From Candidatus Wallbacteria bacterium (GTDB lineage Bacteria > Muiribacteriota > UBA6191 > JACPRK01), in the NCBI GenBank assembly GCA_016190005.1, contig JACPRK010000205.1, positions 1-50,157 of the forward strand: a DNA stretch of 50,157 bases, given 5' to 3'. The translations under genes and the position numbers were made by a program. The notes beneath the pieces were generated by a model, which did no database searches, was not told where the DNA came from, and saw nothing but the letters and a program-made list of their open reading frames with translations. Shown here in pieces: positions 7,802 through 14,915 of this stretch. Position 1 is the stretch's first letter; every line of letters starts with the position of its first letter.

Positions 7802-7830
7802 TTGACACTGTTATCTGACAGTGTTATAAT
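7802..7830 (+). promoter_or_regulatory. Consensus sigma-70 promoter with dyad operator
   Basis: A perfect -35 TTGACA (7802-7807) and a perfect -10 TATAAT (7825-7830) are separated by 17 bases. An exact inverted repeat ACACTGT (7805-7811) / ACAGTGT (7818-7824) fills the spacer and overlaps the -35 end. TGACACTGTTAT and TGACAGTGTTAT also form a near-direct repeat. The AGGAGG of the MerR-like gene begins only seven bases after the -10, so the leader is almost absent. Placement suggests autoregulation by the MerR-like product. Confidence 0.85.
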
Positions 7831-7853
7831 TAGTTCAGGAGGCAGTGGACCAG

Positions 7854-8552
7854 ATGTCGATTCGCTGGAGACTGGAGCAGCTGACCCGCGTGACGACGCG
7901 GGTACTCGAGCACGAAGGGCTGGCGGGAGACTCGCGCCGAGTTCGCTGGATGCCGGATGGCCGCACAGCGCGCTACTACACGACCGTTGGGCTGCTAGAT
8001 CGCCCGGCCGGCTTCGAGGGACGCACGGCGCTGTACGGCCTGCGCCATCTACTGCAGCTCGTGGCGATCAAGCGCTTGCAGGCCTCGGGGGCGAGTCTGG
8101 AGGAGGTTCAGCGGAGGCTCGCCGGTCTGCCGCAAACCGAGCTCGAGTCGCTGGCTCAGGTTCCGGCGGGCCTGCTCGCGGACGCCAGCGCCGAGGGAAC
8201 GGGCGACGCCGCGCCCAAGCGCCGTCCTGAAACCGCCCCCCTTCTTGGAGCAGGCGCCGTCGCGCCTCGCCGGGAAGCGAACCTCGCTCCGGACGACGCG
8301 ACTCCAATCTCCCCGCCGGCGCCAGCGAGGCGATTCTGGTCCCAGCCGCAGTCGGCACCGCGCCCGACGGCCCTCGCGCCCGACGCGCGGCCCCTCACGG
8401 CAGTCGCGGTCTCCGAGCGGTTGACCCTGTTGCTGGAGCTGCCGGCCGGCCGGCTGGACCCGGCAAGCCTGGCGCGGCTTCGCGCCGCGGCGGCCCCATT
8501 GATCGAGCTTGTGGGAACCCTGGCAGACGATTTCGACTCGAAAGACGATTGA
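7854..8552 (+). CDS. MerR-like transcriptional regulator
   Basis: A 232-residue DNA-binding protein. Residues about 37-51 (GRTARYYTTVGLLDRP) match the MerR winged-helix signature and 61-91 (YGLRHLLQLVAIKRLQASG...) the second part of that domain. A low-complexity Pro/Ala/Arg linker (about 105-175) follows, then a short helical C-terminal segment ending in acidic residues. No metal-binding cysteines are present, so a metal-sensor role is unlikely. The ATG at 7854 lies 11 bases after AGGAGG; a GTG at 7845 lies only two bases after it and is disfavoured. It is expressed from the consensus promoter just upstream and stands 44 bases before the VIT-VWA gene, probably co-transcribed with it. Confidence 0.8.
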   Translation: MSIRWRLEQLTRVTTRVLEHEGLAGDSRRVRWMPDGRTARYYTTVGLLDRPAGFEGRTALYGLRHLLQLVAIKRLQASGASLEEVQRRLAGLPQTELESLAQVPAGLLADASAEGTGDAAPKRRPETAPLLGAGAVAPRREANLAPDDATPISPPAPARRFWSQPQSAPRPTALAPDARPLTAVAVSERLTLLLELPAGRLDPASLARLRAAAAPLIELVGTLADDFDSKDD

Positions 8553-8596
8553 AGTCCCTTTGGACGTGCCGGCCGTAGGCCGGAAGGAGCCCCCAG

Positions 8597-11146
8597 ATGC
8601 ACGCACCTCTCACCGTGATTACGGACGACCCGGTCAGCCAGGACGTGACGAACGACGGGTTCGGTGCCCTTCACACGCAGGCCGGCCTTTTGCCGCTGGC
8701 CGCGATGGACGTCCGGGCGCGCCTCACGGGCCTCTACGCCGAGGTCTCCGTGCGCCAGACATTCGTCAACGTGCACGCGATGCCCCTGGAGGCCACCTAC
8801 ATTTTCCCTCTGCCAGACCGGGCCGCCGTGACGCGCTTCCAGCTGGTGGTCGCCGGCCGCACCGTCGAGGGCAAGCTGATGGAGCGCGGCGCCGCGCGCG
8901 ATACCTACGATCAGGCGCTGACCCGCGGCCACCGCGCAGCCATCGCCGAAGAGGACAGGCCGGGCGTCTTCACGATGCGCGTGGGGAACCTGCCGCCGGG
9001 AGAAACGGCATCCGTGCACCTGGAGCTGACGGGTCCCCTCCCCTTCCAGGACGGCGAGGCGACCTTCCGCTTCCCGCTGGTCGTGGCGCCCAGGTTCATC
9101 CCCGGCGCGCCGCTGCCCGGCCGCTGGGCGGGGGACGGGACCTCGCCCGACACCGACGCCGTCCCGGACGCCTCCCGCATCACGCCGCCCGTGCTGCTCC
9201 CCGGCTTCCGATCCCCGGTGCGGTTGGGACTGTCGGTGGAAATCGACCCGGCAGGACTGCCTCTGACCGGCATCGGCTCCAGCCTGCACCTGGTCTCGGA
9301 GGACTCCGACTTCGGCAGCGCCGTGCGCCGGCTGCGGCTGAACGCGGGGGAGCGCCTCGACCGTGACTTCATCCTTCGACTCCGGATGGCGCCGGATTCC
9401 GCCGAGGGCTCGGCCGTCTTTGCCGCACAGCCCGGTTCGGACACGGGCGCGCTCGCCGTCACGTTGGTCCCGCCGATACGCGCTGCGTCGACGCCGCGCC
9501 GGGACGTCGTGTTCGTGCTGGATCGCTCCGGGAGCATGGCGGGCTGGAAGATCGTCGCCGCGCGCCGCGCCATCTGCCGGATGATCGACACGCTGGACGC
9601 CCGCGACCGCTTCGACGTCCTGGCGTTCAGCGATCGCGTCACGCTCTGCAGCGGCCAGCCGCAGTCGGGGCTCGTGTCGGCCACCGACCGCCACCGTTTC
9701 GCCGCCCTCGAGAGCGTGGCGGCGCTCGAGGCCAGCGGTGGCACCGAGATGTCCAACGCCCTGTCCGTGGCGCTCAGCGACCTCGCCGAGCGGGCTCCGG
9801 GCGTGGAGCGCACGTTGGTCCTGGTCACGGACGGCCAGGTCGGCAACGAGGACTGGCTGCTGCGGCTGGTCCGCGACAAGGCACGCGGAGTACGGATCTT
9901 CACGGTCGGCATCGACCAGGCGGTGAACGCCGCCTTCCTGCGGCGTCTTGCGGACCCCAGCGGCGGCGTCTGCGAGCTCATCGAGAGCGAGGACCGTCTG
10001 GACGAGGCGATGCGCAACCTCCACAGGCGGATTGGCACCCCGGTTCTGACCGACGTAGAGCTCGAGCCCGAAGGCACACGGCTCCTGCCTGGCTCGCTGA
10101 CGCCCGCCGGCTCGCGGGACGTCTTCGAGGGGGTCCCGCTGGTGCTCTTGTGCCGCGTCACCGGAGCTCCTCCGCAGACGATCGGTCTTCGGGCACGCAT
10201 GGCCGACGGGACCACCTTCCGGCTGAAGGTGCCGGTCGTCGCCGCGACCACTCCGGTCGTCGGACGAGCCTGGGCGCGCGCCCACATCCGGGACCTCGAG
10301 GACCGCTACGTGTCCGAAGGGCTCGGCGACTCTGCGCTAGCCGACCGGATCGTTCGGACCTCGCTGGAGTTCGGAGTCCTCTCGAGGTTCACTGCTTTCG
10401 TGGCCGTGGACGAGCGCGAGATCGTCAACCCAGGAGGCCTGAGTCACCACGTGGTGCAGCCCGTGGAGCAACCGCAAGGCTGGGCGATGAGCGCCCAGGT
10501 CGCCGGAGTGGGCGGATTCGCCTCGAGGTCGGTAGCTGCCCCGAGCCCGAAGCGCGCGCAGTCGATGGATGACATCGACTTCTGCTTGATGGACAGCGCT
10601 GACATGGCCTCCGAATCGGGCAGCGGCGAGCTCGGCTCGTACATCTCCAAGGAATCCGGACCCGAGGTCCCGGCCAGCGGCAGCGGCGGCGGCGGCGGGC
10701 TCTTCGACGCCGTGTCGGACTTCCTCGGCAAGTTGCCGTCGATGCCCCGCTCGAGCGGCCGGGGCCGATCGCCGCGAGTGAAGCGCACGCCGTCGCCTTC
10801 GAACCGGGCGCTGACGGCAGAGCTGGCGAGCCTCTTGCGCGCACTGGCCGAGGCGCTGGAAAGGCTGGAGACGCTGGCCGACGAGACAGACGTGCGTGCG
10901 GAGCTGGCCTACCTCATCGGAGATCTCGAGCTCGCGCTCGAGGCCATCGAGCAGACGCCCGGCCTATCCCCCTTCGCGCTCGCGCTGCGCCCCCTGCTGG
11001 AGGGCCTTCGAAACCTCCGGCGCTGGACGGCCACCGACCGTCCCTCGCTCGCGTCGCTGCTGGCGGCCCTGCGCGAGGCGCTCGACGCGGTCAAGTCCGG
11101 CTCGCCGGCGCCGCCGGCACCCGCGAGGCGCGAGTTCTGGAAGTGA
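8597..11146 (+). CDS. VIT and von Willebrand factor A domain protein
   Basis: An 849-residue protein. The N-terminal 170 or so residues form a VIT (vault/inter-alpha-trypsin) domain, with the typical FVNVHAMPLEATYIFPLPD and VEGKLMERGAARDTYDQAL segments. A VWA domain starts near residue 303: the metal-ion-dependent adhesion site is complete with Asp309, Ser311 and Ser313 (DRSGS), Thr383, and Asp near 408 (TDGQVG). A beta-rich part follows, then a Ser/Gly linker (near 690-710) and a C-terminal helical region. No signal peptide is visible, so it may be cytoplasmic. The start is set by GGAAGGAG seven bases upstream. The MerR-like regulator precedes it in the same transcript. The ligand is unknown. 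Confidence 0.88.
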   Translation: MHAPLTVITDDPVSQDVTNDGFGALHTQAGLLPLAAMDVRARLTGLYAEVSVRQTFVNVHAMPLEATYIFPLPDRAAVTRFQLVVAGRTVEGKLMERGAARDTYDQALTRGHRAAIAEEDRPGVFTMRVGNLPPGETASVHLELTGPLPFQDGEATFRFPLVVAPRFIPGAPLPGRWAGDGTSPDTDAVPDASRITPPVLLPGFRSPVRLGLSVEIDPAGLPLTGIGSSLHLVSEDSDFGSAVRRLRLNAGERLDRDFILRLRMAPDSAEGSAVFAAQPGSDTGALAVTLVPPIRAASTPRRDVVFVLDRSGSMAGWKIVAARRAICRMIDTLDARDRFDVLAFSDRVTLCSGQPQSGLVSATDRHRFAALESVAALEASGGTEMSNALSVALSDLAERAPGVERTLVLVTDGQVGNEDWLLRLVRDKARGVRIFTVGIDQAVNAAFLRRLADPSGGVCELIESEDRLDEAMRNLHRRIGTPVLTDVELEPEGTRLLPGSLTPAGSRDVFEGVPLVLLCRVTGAPPQTIGLRARMADGTTFRLKVPVVAATTPVVGRAWARAHIRDLEDRYVSEGLGDSALADRIVRTSLEFGVLSRFTAFVAVDEREIVNPGGLSHHVVQPVEQPQGWAMSAQVAGVGGFASRSVAAPSPKRAQSMDDIDFCLMDSADMASESGSGELGSYISKESGPEVPASGSGGGGGLFDAVSDFLGKLPSMPRSSGRGRSPRVKRTPSPSNRALTAELASLLRALAEALERLETLADETDVRAELAYLIGDLELALEAIEQTPGLSPFALALRPLLEGLRNLRRWTATDRPSLASLLAALREALDAVKSGSPAPPAPARREFWK

Positions 11147-11230
11147 GGGCTGCCCCCGTCCGGGGAGCGAACCAGTGATTCGGAGTCAACGCACCGTTTC
11201 TGGCACTCAACTTGTTCCTACCATGCTCCC

Positions 11231-12286
11231 TCACTGGACGATTCGCTGGCGCACTCGAGTCAGGAAGCAGCCGGCGGCGTCGGGAGTGAAGTACGGAGGG
11301 TAACTCATCGGGTCCCAGAGCAGCGGCCTCTGATGGACGTGCGCCTTCTGCCCCGTGAGCGTCACGTTTCCACCGGCCATCAGGTTGCCCTCCAGCTGCA
11401 GCTCCTCGAGCGTCACGTTGCCCGAGACCCAGACAGTGCCTTCGACCTCCAGCTCCGAGACGGGTTGTCCGTCAGTGGACAGGTTGCCTCCACAAAGAAG
11501 CGCCGGAAGTCTCCTCGCGCCGTCGATGAACCTGGGCCGCAGCCACGAGTTGCCGGAGGACGAGCCCGGCAGCTTCCCGCTGATCACGACGTTTCCGGTG
11601 ACGATCAGCGTGCGGAACCGGAAGGGAACCCGGTCCTGGCGCAGGGTCAGATTGCCGTCGACGAAGACAATCCGATGACCGGAGTAGTCGCCCTCGAGGG
11701 AGGCCGTGCTCGCAAACTCCAGATCGAACCCGAAGTCGTCGCGGTAGCGCTGGCGATCGACCGACGGAAGGCGAATCTCCGGCCCCTGGTTCACGAACGA
11801 CTCGGCGACTCCCTCGTGATCGCCCTCGCTCACCAAGACACCCTGGTATCCATACAACCCTCCTTCGATCGAAGCCTTCGGCGCGAAGTCCAGCGTCAGC
11901 GTTCCCGCGGAGTAGACGGCGTACTGAAACGCCCTACTTCCCAGGCCGATCTCCCGCTCCAGAACACGCACCTCACCGCCGGCCCCGTGCCCCGAGGCAC
12001 GTAGCAGGGGCCCGTTGGGCCGGCTGACGAGCGTAACTTCGTAGGATCCCGATTCGAAGGGCGTCCTGGGAACCCCACTACTCCACGCCGGATTCGCCAG
12101 CAAGCGAGCTTCGGCGTCGCTCAGCCCGCACTGCGCGAGATCCGACATCCGCCCGAGCTCGAGCACCAGCTGGCTCTGCGATAGCTGGGAGGGAGCCAGC
12201 TCCAGCAGCGACGCTCCCAGCACGGCCAGCATCGCACACAGCAAGAGCGCGATGGCGAGCACGTAGCCGCCTGGCTTGCGCGTCAT
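11231..12286 (-). CDS. GspK/PilX-like minor pseudopilin-type protein
   Basis: A 351-residue last gene of the pilus/secretion operon. It starts MTRKPGGYVLAIALLLCAML, a class III prepilin-like N terminus with a short basic leader and a hydrophobic helix but no Glu at position +5, the feature that marks GspK and PilX. Beyond residue 120 the protein is rich in short alternating hydrophobic strands with repeated GNV and VTL motifs (IVTGNVVISG, VWVSGNVTLEEL, MAGGNVTLTG), suggesting a beta-helix like those of polymer-forming proteins. It overlaps the preceding pseudopilin gene by four bases (ATGA). It probably caps the pseudopilus tip; this is inferred from position and N terminus. Confidence 0.7.
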   Translation of the reverse strand: MTRKPGGYVLAIALLLCAMLAVLGASLLELAPSQLSQSQLVLELGRMSDLAQCGLSDAEARLLANPAWSSGVPRTPFESGSYEVTLVSRPNGPLLRASGHGAGGEVRVLEREIGLGSRAFQYAVYSAGTLTLDFAPKASIEGGLYGYQGVLVSEGDHEGVAESFVNQGPEIRLPSVDRQRYRDDFGFDLEFASTASLEGDYSGHRIVFVDGNLTLRQDRVPFRFRTLIVTGNVVISGKLPGSSSGNSWLRPRFIDGARRLPALLCGGNLSTDGQPVSELEVEGTVWVSGNVTLEELQLEGNLMAGGNVTLTGQKAHVHQRPLLWDPMSYPPYFTPDAAGCFLTRVRQRIVQ

Positions 12287-13416
12287 GGCCAGCGCCTCCT
12301 GGCATCCAGCCCCGCCCCGCCGATGAGCACCTGCACGGGCGCTCCTCCCGTCGAAGCGAGAGTCACTTCGATGGGTCCCAGGTCACTCTCGCTCACCCGA
12401 TCGGGGAACGCGGTCCGGCAGACATCGTGGATCTTCAAGTTGTCCATTGGCAGGTCGAGTTGCATGCCGTTGCGCTTGGAGTGCGGAGTGTTGCTCGAGC
12501 CGATGTAGAGGGAGCCCTCGAAGGCGGCAGGAGCAAGCTCCGCGCCGGATCCGGCGACTCGCTTCCCGTCGGCGAAGAGCGCCAGAGTTGCCGCGCTGCC
12601 GCTTGCAAGGCCAGTCCGGTTCCAGGCAATGGCCAGATGCGTGAAGCGCGGCGCCGGCCGCGGCGGAGTCCAGTCGAGGATTGCCGCTCCGTGCCAGCTG
12701 ACTCGCATCCGGCCGCTCTCTCCCACACACGTCCAGCGAAGCTGTTGCCCGGTCGATCCCGGGCTCGTATCGATGAGGCAACGCTCGTCGTCGAATCCCG
12801 CCAGCGTGCTCAGATCTACCCAGAGCTCCAGCGTTCCGCGCTCGGGATCGAGGAGCTGGGCCGGGAAGGCCAGCCAGTCTCCTTGATGGCGCACCGTCGC
12901 GGCGTCGCCGAAGATTCCCGGGGAGAATCGCACGTGCCCCCCTGCCGAACCGGCGGGGCCCAGCTCCGGAGCCGCCACATCGCTCTCAGATTCGAGCCGG
13001 CACCAGAGTCGCGGTCCCCTGGGAGTGAAGCTCCCGACCCCGGCCGCGTAGGTGCACGGCGCGGCGGGCGCAACGGCCCGCAGCAGCCTGCCGTCCGTCG
13101 TGAGGCTCCATTCGATGGACTCGACCCCTGGATCCGCGTCCTCGACGAACTGAGTTTCGAGTCCTAGGAGTCCGGACGCCAAGGCCGTGACGGCCACGGA
13201 CTCCCGCACGTCATGCAGCATCCGTTCGAACGCCCAGCGGCAGGCAGCATCGCGTTCCCGATCGCGGCGAACCTGGTCCCAGCCCACGAGGCCCGACACG
13301 GTCCCTTCGGTCAGCGCCCCGAGCACCAGCGCAGCCAGCAGTGCCGAGACGAGCACCTCCAGCAGCGAGAACCCTGCGGCCGCCGCCGAGCCGACCGCTT
13401 TCCGCGCGCCGTTCAT
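12283..13416 (-). CDS. GspJ-type pseudopilin with LamG/concanavalin-like domain
   Basis: A 377-residue protein. The prepilin motif AAAAG|FSLLEVL (cleavage after Gly15, Glu at +5) and hydrophobic helix are followed by a normal pilin-like body to about residue 150. From roughly 165 to 345 lies a sequence that reads as a LamG/concanavalin-like jelly roll: GTLELWVDLS, RMRVSWHGAAILDW, FTHLAIAWNRT, LALFADGKRVAGSG and LYIGSSNTPH...MDNLKIHDV. GspJ proteins are usually around 200 residues, so the domain is a large insertion. It is coupled to both neighbours by ATGA overlaps. Such domains commonly bind glycans or proteins; the target is unknown. Confidence 0.8.
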   Translation of the reverse strand: MNGARKAVGSAAAAGFSLLEVLVSALLAALVLGALTEGTVSGLVGWDQVRRDRERDAACRWAFERMLHDVRESVAVTALASGLLGLETQFVEDADPGVESIEWSLTTDGRLLRAVAPAAPCTYAAGVGSFTPRGPRLWCRLESESDVAAPELGPAGSAGGHVRFSPGIFGDAATVRHQGDWLAFPAQLLDPERGTLELWVDLSTLAGFDDERCLIDTSPGSTGQQLRWTCVGESGRMRVSWHGAAILDWTPPRPAPRFTHLAIAWNRTGLASGSAATLALFADGKRVAGSGAELAPAAFEGSLYIGSSNTPHSKRNGMQLDLPMDNLKIHDVCRTAFPDRVSESDLGPIEVTLASTGGAPVQVLIGGAGLDARRRWP

Positions 13417-13823
13417 GGGTCCGGGTCCACGAGCAGCACCCGCCGCCCGACCGTCACGCGTGAACCGAAGACGCCGTCCCAGCTAACCTCGACGCGCACG
13501 TCCACCAGGCGCGCCGGGGGCGAGCTCGAGACGGTCACTTGAACCCGATAGTCGTTCGAGCCCACGCGATCCGTCCTCTGGCCGCTGGCCAGGCTGTCCG
13601 CGCGCGCAGACTGCAGGCGCGCGAGCTCGCGGCCCAGGAGCTCCGTGGCCGCTGCCGTCTGCCGGGCATGTGCCGCCAGCATCGCGGCATGCGAAAACAT
13701 CTGGAGCGCGGGCAGCAGCATCGCCCCGACCATCGCGGTGGCGCAGACGATCTCGACCAGCGTCACGCCGCTTGCCGGCATCCGGGCGACTCGCGCGCAA
13801 CGGCTATTGGAGGTGATGCTCAT
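13413..13823 (-). CDS. GspI-type pseudopilin
   Basis: A 136-residue minor pseudopilin. The prepilin peptidase site PASG|VTLVEIV (cleavage after Gly19, Glu at +5) is followed by a hydrophobic helix and a beta-strand tail (VQVTVSSSPPARLVDVRVEVSWD). Size, position between the H- and J-type genes, and the WDG-containing tail fit GspI, a component of the pseudopilus tip. The open frame continues upstream, but ATG 13823 overlaps the previous gene's stop by four bases (ATGA) and gives a proper leader peptide, so it was chosen. PilV-like is an alternative label. Confidence 0.8.
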   Translation of the reverse strand: MSITSNSRCARVARMPASGVTLVEIVCATAMVGAMLLPALQMFSHAAMLAAHARQTAAATELLGRELARLQSARADSLASGQRTDRVGSNDYRVQVTVSSSPPARLVDVRVEVSWDGVFGSRVTVGRRVLLVDPDP

Positions 13824-14293
13824 CGCACGCTCACGATTCCGGAACCGCGGGCGATCTCGACCACGCGCCGGCTCCCGGCCGCTTCCAGCGTCACGCTGCC
13901 GCCGGCCGGCAGGAATCCGCCCGTCACGATGTCGATGCGATCGGCCGAGAAGCTGGTCTGTGCCAGCGCAACACCGGCGGGCAGCTCGATGGTCGCATAG
14001 ACCTGCAATCCCGACGTCGAATCCGCGAGCAGGCGGTACGAGTGCGTGTCGGGCGAAAGCTCGATGCGGTGAAACCTTCGCTGCGCAAGCGCACGCCACC
14101 GCTGATCGTGGACGGCCTGTATCAATCGATCCGCTTGGGCCATCAGAGCGGCCCCGGCCGGCATCCTCTCGACGCTGCCGAGCGACAGCGCGACGAGCGA
14201 CGCTACGAGGACGGCAACGAGGACGACCTCAATCAGGCTGAACCCCCACCGCGACGGCACAAGCCACCGGCGCGGCGACCGGCTTGGGCTCAT
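13820..14293 (-). CDS. GspH/FimT-type pseudopilin
   Basis: A 157-residue protein with a 17-residue basic leader, the cleavage site RWG|FSLIEVV (Glu at +5), a hydrophobic helix, and a C-terminal beta-rich part ending GSVTLEAAGSRRVVEIARGSGIVSVR, the usual close of GspH/FimT proteins. It is one of four consecutive minor (pseudo)pilins and overlaps the next gene by four bases. It is expected to be processed by a prepilin peptidase, which is not encoded in this window. Confidence 0.82.
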   Translation of the reverse strand: MSPSRSPRRWLVPSRWGFSLIEVVLVAVLVASLVALSLGSVERMPAGAALMAQADRLIQAVHDQRWRALAQRRFHRIELSPDTHSYRLLADSTSGLQVYATIELPAGVALAQTSFSADRIDIVTGGFLPAGGSVTLEAAGSRRVVEIARGSGIVSVR

Positions 14294-14330
14294 GACGCCC
14301 TTAAGCTACTACCGCGGAGCTCCCGGGTGT

Positions 14331-14915
14331 CTAGCGTCCAGGCGCCTGGAACCGTGGATCGAGTGCTTCATAGTGCCTGCCGGCACAATCCATCGCCATT
14401 TTCTGGGCGCACCGACTCCGCCGGCAGCACGCGGCTGCGAGCGACTCCAGGTCACGGGCGAGCTTCCCGGCTTGCGCGTGCTTGGCCGCAGTGCCCGCCC
14501 AGAGCCGGCCCAGGCGCTGAGCCGATGAAGCGGCCCGGCGAGCTAGAGTGGCAGTCGGGTCGTCGATTCCACACCGGACCAGCTGTCGGAGAACTCCGAG
14601 GTCGAGCCGCAGGCGAGTCAGCTCCTCGGTCTCCGGTCGCGCCAGGAGCGTCTCGCGCGCCGGCGCGACAATCACCGAGCCGGAGGGCAGAGCCGCCATC
14701 CCGGGCGCTGCCGCCGTCGCGGTCGCGGGCTCCGCGGACTCCTCGGCATAGAGGGGCGTGGCGAAACGCTCGACGATGGGCACGCGCCTGGCGCCCATCT
14801 TGAGCTGGGTCGACCGCGGCTGCCGGAGCGCTTGCAGCGAGACCGGCTCCTGCCCATGAGCAGATGAGACGGCTCCCCACAGCAGGATCACCGCAAGCGC
14901 CCGGGACCGGCTCAC
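14331..14915 (-). CDS. Unrecognised exported protein of the pilus/secretion operon
   Basis: A 194-residue protein with a signal peptide (MSRSRALAVILLWGAVSSAHGQ) and no recognised domain. The mature part is helical in its second half, with cysteines concentrated near the end (AACCRRSRCAQ and MDC, plus one in RCGIDD), so disulfides in the periplasm are possible. It begins with GTG overlapping the secretin stop (GTGA) and ends 37 bases before the GspH-type gene. Position next to the secretin suggests an accessory such as a pilotin or stabilising factor, but there is no lipobox, so this is only a guess. Confidence 0.6.
   Translation of the reverse strand: MSRSRALAVILLWGAVSSAHGQEPVSLQALRQPRSTQLKMGARRVPIVERFATPLYAEESAEPATATAAAPGMAALPSGSVIVAPARETLLARPETEELTRLRLDLGVLRQLVRCGIDDPTATLARRAASSAQRLGRLWAGTAAKHAQAGKLARDLESLAAACCRRSRCAQKMAMDCAGRHYEALDPRFQAPGR

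Noticed and set aside
8156-10285. 709-residue minus-strand open frame across the VIT-VWA gene
   Set aside because: It is a GC-driven shadow frame, rich in Arg, Gly, Ala and His, with no domain, and lies opposite a clear VIT-VWA coding sequence.
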